Below, one piece after another: positions 1-7,000 of a stretch of 8,099 nucleotides of DNA. Location: NCBI GenBank assembly GCA_017447005.1, contig JAFSOM010000062.1:1-8099 (forward strand). The letters run 5' to 3'. Source of the stretch: Oscillibacter sp. (GTDB lineage: Bacteria > Bacillota > Clostridia > Oscillospirales > Oscillospiraceae). The translations under genes were made by a program, and so were the position numbers. Every line of letters starts with the position of its first letter. Position 1 is the first letter of the stretch. The notes below the pieces were generated by a model. That model was not told the origin of the DNA, did not search any database, and saw nothing but the letters and a program-made list of their open reading frames with translations.

Positions 1-188
1 GAGTGGGAATCAAAGAGGACAACCCCGCGAGGGCGCGTCCGAAGCCAGAAAGGGCAGTCCACGCGAAAATTACGTATTTTATCATGATTCTGACGGTTTC
101 GCGGACCGTTTGGATAGAGTACCGCGCCGAAGAAATCCGGGCAGTCTGGCCAGATGTCGGGAGATTGGAGACGCAAGGCAAACAATAT
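1..188. other. Region upstream of flagellin, no supported gene
   Basis: No recognisable gene tail is seen. One plus-strand frame is open to about position 229 and another to 221, but neither translation resembles a known protein or has a credible start. A sigma-28-type promoter would be expected for a flagellin gene. The best resemblance is GACGGTTT at 92-99 followed ten bases later by TTGGATAG at 110-117, which matches the consensus poorly (5/8 and 4/8). The same area holds a small hairpin, ACGGT at 93-97 pairing with ACCGT at 105-109. The real promoter may be here or upstream of the window. Confidence 0.4.
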
Positions 189-225
189 GCGGCAGTAAGG
201 ATATTTGCCGCGCAGTTTTAAGGAG
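189..225 (+). promoter_or_regulatory. Flagellin leader: putative CsrA-binding hairpin plus AAGGA Shine-Dalgarno
   Basis: GCGGCA at 189-194 pairs perfectly with TGCCGC at 206-211, leaving an 11-base loop, GTAAGGATATT, that presents AAGGA (197-201). A second AAGGA at 220-224 is part of the ribosome binding site (AGGAG at 221-225, nine bases before the ATG at 235). The two GGA cores are 23 bases apart. CsrA is known to bind ANGGA in hairpin loops, and in Bacillus subtilis it represses flagellin (hag) translation through two leader sites, one overlapping the Shine-Dalgarno. The hairpin and motifs are visible in the sequence; CsrA control here is inference. Confidence 0.55.
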
Positions 226-234
226 ATGATTTAG

Positions 235-1545
235 ATGCGCGTACAACATAATATTTCCGCGATGAATGCCTATCGGAACTACAATGTAAACACCAGCATG
301 ATTAACAAGAATCTGGAAAAGCTCTCTTCCGGATACAAGATTAACCGCGCCGGAGACGACGCCGCAGGTCTTGCCATTTCGGAGAAGATGCGCGCCCAGA
401 TTACCGGAATTGAAGTCGCGCAGAAGAACGCAAAAGACGGTATCAGTCTCGTGCAGACCGCCGAAGGCGCCCTGACCGAAGTCCATTCCATGCTCAACCG
501 TATGTACCAGCTCGCGGAGCAGTCCGCCAATGGCACCTACCAGAGCAACTTGGACCGTGAGCAGTTGAACAAAGAAGTCGGCAAGCTGAAGGAAGAAATC
601 GACCGTATCGGCGCAACCGCGAACTTTAACGGCATTTCTCTGTTCGCGCAGGGCGGCGTTTCGGGTACGATTGACACGGAGAACAGCACTGACTGGGCAG
701 CTTCCCTTTCGCCGACGTTTGAATGGGCGGAGGGCGCCGATACGGCGACTGTGCAGGGCGATATTAAGGCGATGACGGCCGACGACGGAGACCCCGCTCA
801 AGTTAAGATTACCTTTGCAAAATCCGGCAGCGACCCCGCTACCGCAACCGTTTCTTGGGCGAATGCCTTAAAAGACGCCGACGGCACGAATTACGCCATC
901 AGCGGTTCTTATGCCGACGACAAAGCGACTGTCGATATTAAGTCTGGCGGCAATACCGTGTTGACGATGACGCTCGATTTGAGCGGCAAGAGTCCCGCTA
1001 ACTCTGATGAAATTTACGTCGACCTCAAGGCCAGCGGAAGCGGCGGCGGCGCCAGCGAGCCCTATACCGCGCCGACGGATTTGAGTACGCCGATGTCGAC
1101 TCAGACCGCGCCGACGCTCCTGAGTCAGGATGAGAAGATTACGAAGGGCGGAATCAACCTTTGGGTTGGCGATTCCACCGATAAGAACAATATTATTCAT
1201 CTTGACGCCATGCTGATGAACACCGAGGAACTCAAGATTGATAAAATCGACATCAGCAGTCAGGAAGGCGCACTGGATTCGCTGGACTTCATCAAGAACG
1301 CCATCGACAAGGTGTCTGACATGCGCGGCGACCTCGGCGCAGTGCAGAACCGTCTTGAGCACACCATCAACAACCTCTCCGTCATGCAGGAGAATATGCA
1401 GGACGCTGAGTCCACTATCCGCGACACTGACGTAGCCAGTGAGATGATGAAGTACACCAAGAACTCCATCCTCATCCAGTCTTCGCAGGCCATGCTTGCG
1501 CAGGCCAATCAGCAGCCGCAGGGCGTGCTCCAGCTCTTGCAGTAA
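235..1545 (+). CDS. fliC: Flagellin (flagellar filament subunit)
   Basis: Structural subunit of the flagellar filament, exported through the flagellar type III apparatus and polymerised outside the cell; also called hag in Bacillota. Residues 1 to about 137 match the conserved flagellin N-terminal D0/D1 region: it begins MRVQHNISAMNAYRN, followed by KLSSGYKINRAGDDAAGLAI and later QSANGTY and ANFNGISLF. Residues about 345-436 match the C-terminal D1/D0 region, with NRLEHTINNL, ESTIRDTDVASEM and a terminal GVLQLLQ. Between them, about residues 138-300 are a variable, Ser/Thr/Asp/Gly-rich surface domain with no obvious family. At 436 aa it is a mid-sized flagellin. There is no signal peptide, as expected for this export route. 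The start is fixed by AGGAG at 221-225. By hand alignment, R89, L93 and E114 match the residues of Salmonella FliC used for TLR5 recognition. The family call is certain; the host is not. Confidence 0.97.
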   Translation: MRVQHNISAMNAYRNYNVNTSMINKNLEKLSSGYKINRAGDDAAGLAISEKMRAQITGIEVAQKNAKDGISLVQTAEGALTEVHSMLNRMYQLAEQSANGTYQSNLDREQLNKEVGKLKEEIDRIGATANFNGISLFAQGGVSGTIDTENSTDWAASLSPTFEWAEGADTATVQGDIKAMTADDGDPAQVKITFAKSGSDPATATVSWANALKDADGTNYAISGSYADDKATVDIKSGGNTVLTMTLDLSGKSPANSDEIYVDLKASGSGGGASEPYTAPTDLSTPMSTQTAPTLLSQDEKITKGGINLWVGDSTDKNNIIHLDAMLMNTEELKIDKIDISSQEGALDSLDFIKNAIDKVSDMRGDLGAVQNRLEHTINNLSVMQENMQDAESTIRDTDVASEMMKYTKNSILIQSSQAMLAQANQQPQGVLQLLQ

Positions 1546-1554
1546 TCCCGCGCT

Positions 1555-1578
1555 TTCCAATGAGAAATTCTCATGGAA
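1555..1578 (+). other. Stem-loop just after the flagellin stop codon
   Basis: TTCC (1555-1558) pairs with GGAA (1575-1578), then after a bulged A at 1559, ATGAGA (1560-1565) pairs with TCTCAT (1569-1574) around a three-base loop. It begins ten bases after the flagellin stop. No U-tract follows directly; the nearest is a short TATTTT about 20 bases on. It could therefore be a weak terminator or a 3' mRNA-stabilising hairpin, allowing partial read-through into the next gene. Confidence 0.4.
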
Positions 1579-1642
1579 TCCGGAGGCGCAGTCGTATTTT
1601 CAAAGCGTTCCGGCGTAGGACGGGATACAGGAGGATTCACAC

Positions 1643-2188
1643 ATGGCACATGATAACAAATCCCAGCGCAACGCGGCATCGTTGCCCGTGATAATCGGCG
1701 GAGCGGCGCTTGTCGTTGCTCTGGTAGGCGTGACCGTGGCGCTTGTGATAGTTCTCAACCGCCCCGCGCAGGTGATTACGCAGGCGCCCGAACCCCAGCA
1801 ACGCGCCGTTTTAGTCAATGAGGACAACGTCGAGGAAATCGCCGAAGAACTCGTGGAAAGCGAACCCGTGGAAATGGGTTACTATGAAGTCAACATGAAC
1901 ATGACTTGGAATTTCCCCGACGGCGACTCCCCTTCCACGAACGCCTATGTGGCAAACGTGACGGGAAACACGCACGATGTCTATTTTGACCTGTTGCTGG
2001 CGGATACGGACGAAACGATTTACGCTTCTCCTATTATTCCCCGCGGCGGACAGTTGAGCGGCTTTAAGCTGGACACCAATCCGGGCGTAGGCTCTCATAA
2101 CTGCATCTGCTCCTACCATCTGGTAGACGAAAATCAGGTTCCGGTTAGAGAAGTCAATATCGCTGTGACCGTGGTGGTGGAGAGTTGA
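1643..2188 (+). CDS. Single-pass membrane protein with extracellular beta-rich domain, function unknown
   Basis: I do not recognise a named family. The protein has 181 aa. A short hydrophilic N-terminus (K6, R9) is followed by one strongly hydrophobic segment at about residues 14-38, then R40 and a Pro/Gln linker. An acidic stretch at about 59-77 (repeated Glu) leads to a compact C-terminal part, about 80-180, made of alternating hydrophobic residues that suggest a small beta-sandwich. That part includes MNMTWNF (85-91), ASPIIPRGGQL (128-138) and two close cysteines at 154 and 156 (CIC). The hydrophobic segment is not followed by a clear cleavage site, so an uncleaved anchor with the C-terminus outside is likely. 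AGGAGGA at 1629-1635 supports the start, seven bases before the ATG. It lies 97 bases after flagellin and 108 before the first repeat protein, suggesting a surface-assembly role; that is inference from context. Confidence 0.85.
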   Translation: MAHDNKSQRNAASLPVIIGGAALVVALVGVTVALVIVLNRPAQVITQAPEPQQRAVLVNEDNVEEIAEELVESEPVEMGYYEVNMNMTWNFPDGDSPSTNAYVANVTGNTHDVYFDLLLADTDETIYASPIIPRGGQLSGFKLDTNPGVGSHNCICSYHLVDENQVPVREVNIAVTVVVES

Positions 2189-2195
2189 GAAGTTG

Positions 2196-2210
2196 TTGAC
2201 AGGCTGTCAA
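2196..2210. promoter_or_regulatory. Inverted repeat TTGACA-GGC-TGTCAA
   Basis: Perfect 6-bp inverted repeat with a three-base spacer, eight bases after the stop of the membrane-protein gene and upstream of the first repeat-protein gene. Each arm reads TTGACA on its own strand, the sigma-A -35 consensus. The bases 17 downstream (TTTGCA) are a poor -10, so an operator or weak hairpin seems as likely as a promoter. The T-rich TTCTTTT that follows leaves a weak terminator possible, although the stem has only two GC pairs. Confidence 0.35.
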
Positions 2211-2219
2211 ATCGTTCTT

Positions 2220-2249
2220 TTGCAATTTGTAGTTCCCTTACGTTATGAT
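2220..2249 (+). promoter_or_regulatory. Candidate sigma-A promoter for the first repeat-protein gene
   Basis: A -35-like TTGCAA (2220-2225, four of six consensus bases) and a -10-like TATGAT (2244-2249, five of six) are separated by 18 bases. Transcription would start near 2256, leaving a leader of about 40 bases that carries the strong AAGGAGG ribosome binding site at 2283-2289. This would let the repeat-protein gene be expressed independently of the genes upstream. Confidence 0.45.
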
Positions 2250-2296
2250 GTGGTTCCCTATTACTTCATACAGGATTCATCGAAGGAGGAAAACCA

Positions 2297-3835
2297 ATGA
2301 AACGCGTATTCAAAAAACTGATTGCCATCGCGCTCACTGGCGCGATGAGCCTGAGCCTTGGCGTCAGCGCCATGGCTGCTAGCCTCAACGGAAATGTGAA
2401 CAGCGAGGGTGGTTTGCCGCCTGATGTCGTTTCGTTCACGGCTCCCGCTCCTGAGTCCGGGTCTTTCGACCTGATTGTTGACCCTCATGACCTGATTCGC
2501 ACGTCCGCCGCCGCCGAAAAGGCCAAGACCGCCTATTCCGGCAAGTCGTTCGCCGAGGGTGCTTACGCGTTCTTTCAGAAGAACGAGGATGGCGACATTA
2601 CCTACGGCAAAGAAAGCACGGCCATGAAAGTCACCAACAAGAGCAGCATCCCCGTTACTGTGAAGCTCGACGCCCATATTGACCGTACTGTACAAGGCAC
2701 GGAGAAGCTGACGCTCGTTGATACCGAAGCGGAACTGGCTACGCTGACCAAGAAGGCCGGCCTGTATCTCGCGGTCAAGAGCGGAGACACGCAGACGCCC
2801 ATCAGCCAGAACGCCTTTGGCGACATTACCGTTACCATTCCTGCTAACTTGCAATCTTATATCATCGGTAGCAAGTTCGAGTGGGTGGACGGCGTCAGCA
2901 ACGCGCTGAAAAAGGCTCTGAATACCGCGCTGACCACTACCGGAAAGGACTTTGCCGTAACGCTCACTCCGGGCACTGCGGCGCAAGGTCAAACTGCAGC
3001 TGTTGACGGCAAAATCGGAATCGCGGATGCTACATGGACTAACACGACCGGTTCCAGCGACGCCGCTACGAAATTAGCTGACACTGTGACCAACAATACC
3101 CGTATTCTGACGCTCAGCGTCATGGATGGCAGTAAAGCTGTTAATGTTGCGAAGGTGACGTTCTACTTTGACATGGCTGCGGTGAAAGCGTTTACTGGCA
3201 CCGCTCCTACCGGAAATGTTACCATCGCGGGCTGGAATGGCGACCCGTTTGCCAAGGTTGTGACGAACATTGAAAATCATGCCACCGCCTACTCGATTCA
3301 GGAAGCTCCTGCCAATCACACTGCTGCCCTTGTATCCTCTGGCGGTTATGCAAGAATTCTGGACACCAGCATTGAGGACTTCCCGGAGCAGGAATTCAGC
3401 CTGGTAGCCGCCATCAACCGCGATGACGCATGGGATAGCGTAAACACCTCCCTCTCCGCCGCCATCAAGACGGTTTGGACAGTTACGGGATATTACGCTC
3501 CGGCTGACCCCATTGTGACGGTTACGACTCCCGCTGTCAAGAACGCTGAGGTTGCTCATGTGACCTACACTGTGGGCAAGGGTGAGGTTCTGGCGAAGGA
3601 CGTGCTCGCTATCACTTATGAAGCGGATGGCAAGACCACGACCATGGAGGCCGGCGCTGGCTCTCTGACGGTCGAGCGTGCCACTCAGGCAGGTGATCCT
3701 GATCCCAGAGCGTTTGATTTGACGGTTGCCACCAAGATGCTCGCCGAAGGCGTGCCCGAAACCGCGAAAGTTGTCTTCCTGATGAATGACGGCTCCACCA
3801 AGGCTGTGTCCTTCAACTTCACGCAGGAAGGCTGA
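2297..3835 (+). CDS. Secreted surface protein with one C-terminal beta repeat (paralogue of the next gene)
   Basis: No named family is recognised. The protein has 512 aa. The signal peptide spans about residues 1-27: basic start MKRVFKK, hydrophobic core, and SAMA before the probable cleavage. The mature N-terminus carries FDLIVDPHDLIR (57-68) and FFQKNEDGDITY (92-103), both shared with the next protein (FNFIVDPNDLIR, FFKNDDDGDISY). The N-terminal module extends to about residue 400 and ends with a Trp-containing strand, KTVWTVTGYY (W394). It is about 140 residues longer than in the paralogue because of an apparent Thr/Ala-rich insertion near 200-320. Residues 404-512 form one repeat starting DPIVTVTTPAV. 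It resembles the repeats of the larger protein but lacks their WKLxF core. I saw no cysteine, LPXTG, SLH domain or C-terminal membrane segment. AAGGAGG at 2283-2289 fixes the start. A secreted or surface structural protein is the likeliest role. Confidence 0.85.
   Translation: MKRVFKKLIAIALTGAMSLSLGVSAMAASLNGNVNSEGGLPPDVVSFTAPAPESGSFDLIVDPHDLIRTSAAAEKAKTAYSGKSFAEGAYAFFQKNEDGDITYGKESTAMKVTNKSSIPVTVKLDAHIDRTVQGTEKLTLVDTEAELATLTKKAGLYLAVKSGDTQTPISQNAFGDITVTIPANLQSYIIGSKFEWVDGVSNALKKALNTALTTTGKDFAVTLTPGTAAQGQTAAVDGKIGIADATWTNTTGSSDAATKLADTVTNNTRILTLSVMDGSKAVNVAKVTFYFDMAAVKAFTGTAPTGNVTIAGWNGDPFAKVVTNIENHATAYSIQEAPANHTAALVSSGGYARILDTSIEDFPEQEFSLVAAINRDDAWDSVNTSLSAAIKTVWTVTGYYAPADPIVTVTTPAVKNAEVAHVTYTVGKGEVLAKDVLAITYEADGKTTTMEAGAGSLTVERATQAGDPDPRAFDLTVATKMLAEGVPETAKVVFLMNDGSTKAVSFNFTQEG
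3506..3832 (+). repeat. Single copy of the surface-protein beta repeat
   Basis: Residues 404-512 of the 512-aa protein. The repeat opens with DP-I-V-T-V, has an AITYEADGK strand matching the M/I-x-Y-T-N-x-x-G-K strand of the larger protein's units, then an ATKMLAEG segment at the position of the ATKAIFNGS type, and a final KVVFLMNDGS strand. The tryptophan of the other copies is absent. Similarity is at protein level only; the DNA is diverged. Confidence 0.6.
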
Positions 3836-3928
3836 TTACAGCGCGGCAATCAGAATAGCGCTTCCGAGACGGAATGTCGCGTAATTTTGACAATTAAAGC
3901 GGATTTCCGCCTCTAAGCGGGAATGAAA

Positions 3929-3960
3929 AGAGGGGAGGCGCCGTTCCGCGTCTCCCCTTT
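3929..3960 (+). terminator. Probable terminator between the two repeat-protein genes
   Basis: A 13-bp stem (3929-3941 with 3948-3960, two G-T wobbles, core AGGGGAG/CTCCCCT) closes a six-base CGTTCC loop and runs into TTTCTGAAAATT. The U-tract is short, so termination may be partial; read-through could drive the next gene. A tetraloop hairpin GCGG/CCGC (3899-3910) sits just before it. TTGACA at 3887-3892 is a perfect -35 but has only a poor -10 (TCTAAG, 19 bases on). The rest of 3836-4062 shows small inverted repeats such as GGTTC-CGGC-GAACC and no gene. Confidence 0.6.
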
Positions 3961-4077
3961 CTGAAAATTCCGTTCGGAAGGTATGCGGGCGGCAGGTTCC
4001 GGCGAACCCGTCATACAAGGATGTCTCTGTAGGGTTCCCGCAAAGTCGGTTCCTGCCATAATGGAGGAATGATAAAC

Positions 4078-7000
4078 ATGAAATACTTCGTAAAACGAAT
4101 GCTCGCTGGATTTCTCGCCGCGCTGACGCTTCCTGTATTCAACTTTCCCGCCCTCGCGGCGGGAGGAATGCACGCCGAAGGAGACATTACCAATGAGGGG
4201 GCAATTCCCTCAGATGTGATTCGGGTCATTACGCCCACGGCGCGGGCCGATATGTTCAATTTTATTGTCGACCCGAACGACCTGATTCGGCAGTCCAACG
4301 CGGTGCGGTACGGCGGAGTGGACTTTGGCCCCGGTCACTTGTTCTTCAAGAACGATGACGACGGGGACATCAGCTACTCCATGAACAGCGACGACCTGAA
4401 AGTTATCAACAAGAGCACTTGTCCCGTCAACGTGGAACTAACCGTGAACGCCTCCAAGGGCGGAACCTCTTTTGAGTTTGCGCGCACGACCGATTTCAAG
4501 AACGCCGCCGGAAAGAAAATCACAGGACGCGCCATTTATTTGGCCTTGGTGAACGGACAGCGTTCCTCTCCCGTGATTAGCGTCACGGAAAATAGCGCAA
4601 CCACCCATACGGCCAAACTTCGCGGCTGGATTGAGCAACCCGACGCCTATGAAATCGGCTGGAACGCGAGAGAAAACAAGTACGACTATTTCCTCAAAGA
4701 CGGCGTTGAAGACGATGATTTGCCCTACACGTCTTATCACATGACCGGAGCAATCAACTCCGCCAACTGGGATAACGTGGGCGATATTTCTTTCAATGTC
4801 ACATGGAGCCTCACGCAAGAAAAAGGCCCCGAGGAAAATCCAATCCCCGATGAAGATACGGATCCGACAGTCCTTGTGACAACCGCTGTCAAGGCGATTA
4901 ACGACGTGGGTACGATGAGCTTCGACTGGGGCTGGGGAAGCAAGGAAATGGCCCGCGTCAAGGAGTTCGTCTACACGAATACCGCAGGCAAAGAAACGAA
5001 AGTAGCGGTCAGCAATATCAGCGACGTTCCGACCCCCACGGCAACGAATCCTGTGGTTGTCAACGAAGCGCAAAAGACGATTTTTGTCATGGCAACGACG
5101 GCAATTTTCCGCGGATCGGCATGGAAAATCCGCTTTGAGGACATTGACGCCCTCCATACGGTAGATATCGAAATTGACCTGAAACGCTCCTCCGTCGCCG
5201 CAAATCCCGCAGTGACCATCAAGACGGCGGGCAAAGAGGCTACTCTGCCCGACCAGACGGTTACTTTCACCTTTGATTACGGCAACGGCGATAAAGCCAT
5301 GTCGACAGTCACTGGCTTTACCTATCTGACTGCCAGCGGCGCACCTCAGAAACTTGCGCTGGATTCTCCCTATGTCAGTATGGATTTGCAGGAAAGAACC
5401 TTCACAATTACGGCTTTCCGGAAGCTCTTTGAGGGTTCCAACTGGAAATTAGAGTTCGGAGATGACGAGGGCGGATACTATGCGGCGCCTTTCACTCTGC
5501 GGACTATCGCCGTGACCAACAAGAAACCCGCCGTCACTGTCACGGAGCAAGCGTCCGCAATGAATGAAAATGCCTCAATAACCTATGATTTCGGCTCCGG
5601 CAGAGATTATATGACCGCCCTGTACGGCTTGCAGTACAAGGGACAAGACGGTGAAATCTCGACCCTGCTGACCAAGAGCCAGAATTTCGTCATCGACGAC
5701 AACGTTATCACAATTAAGATGACGCGTCCACTTTACGCCGGATCTGACTGGAAACTCATGTTTGTTAATGATGACAACACCAACCCGGTTTATGAGAGCG
5801 TCACGGTAGACCTCCTGACGACCCCGCACGCCCCGCTTCCGACCGATACGGATCCGTCCGTGAAGGTTACTGTTCCCGCCATGGACGTGGACGATACGGT
5901 GCAGTTGACGGCGGACTTCGGCTATGGCTCTTTCTCCAGAAGCAAAGTTGTCGCAATGACCTATACCAATCAAAATGGCGTTTCCAAGACACTTGTCTCT
6001 GGCGAGTCTGGCTTGACGATTAACGAAACGAGCGTCTCCTTTACGGCGACACGGGAACTCTACCTCGGTCGTGACTGGGCTTTGACCTTTACGGGCGATG
6101 CGGGTGAAAATCCTTACAGCGCATCGTTCGATATGAAGGGGAATGGCGCCGTTGAGGATATTGACGCCGGCCCGTCGGTTCTCAGCGTCGATGCCCCCGC
6201 AAACCACGTTGGCGACACAGTTCTCTTGACAGTCAGCTTTGGCAGAGGCTACGGGATTCGGGAGAAGATTACCGCCGTAAAGTATGATAGAAACGGAGTT
6301 ACCAACGTCATTCCGGCAAGTAGCGTCAATCTATCCGTGCGAGGAACGGAAGTCTCCTTCGAGGCTATCCGGACGCTTTACGCCGGAACAAACTGGCAGT
6401 TAGTGTTCACGGACGCCAACAACAGCAACGAGTACAGTGCGCCGTTTACAATGCTGGGCAAGAATCCGGAACCAATTCTGGACCGTGACCCGTCTTTGAC
6501 CGTCCAGACTGCGGCCATGCATTTGGATGATACCGTAGTGCTGAAACTTGACTTCGGCGAGGGTGACTTCGCCCGGACGAATATTGCTGGAATTGAGTAC
6601 ACCAATATTCGGGGAAAGAACATCGTTTATTCTTCGACCAGCGTTTCAGTCACAGGCACTACCGCTACTTTCACAGCGGAAAAGACCCTTTACAACGGCT
6701 CCGGGTGGAAACTGCTTTTTGCCGATGCCGACGGTTTGAATATTATTCCGGTCGCCTTTGAACTCAGGGGAGAAGGCGCGGATCCGATTGAGGCTGACGC
6801 GGGCGTTCCCAATGTCACGATTAACGAAGAAGCGACACAGATTGGCTCCGAGGTCAATATGTCCATCAACGTTGGCGGCTATACGGATTTGCATGTCAAA
6901 GAAATGCGCTATGTAATGAGCGGAAAGACTGTCGACACAGCCATTCAACTCAATACGGAAAATATGGACGATGTGTCGTTGTCGGTCACAAAAGCGATTT

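Noticed and set aside
3..221. Plus-strand 72-codon frame before flagellin
   Set aside because: The translation resembles no protein family, the only evidence is an open frame, and it overlaps the leader hairpin that has a better explanation.
82..801. Minus-strand open frame of 239 codons across the flagellin start
   Set aside because: It lies antisense to the conserved flagellin N-terminus, has an Arg/Leu/Val-rich shadow composition and no ribosome binding site. The same applies to the minus-strand frame at 868-1560.
4057..4062. CATAAT, five of six matches to a -10 box, just before the large repeat-protein gene
   Set aside because: Transcription from it would start at about 4069, after the Shine-Dalgarno at 4063-4067, so the needed ribosome binding site would be lost.
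4069..4077. Upstream in-frame ATG as start of the large repeat protein
   Set aside because: It is only one base from the GGAGG at 4063-4067, too close for initiation; the ATG at 4078 has ten-base spacing and gives a typical signal peptide.
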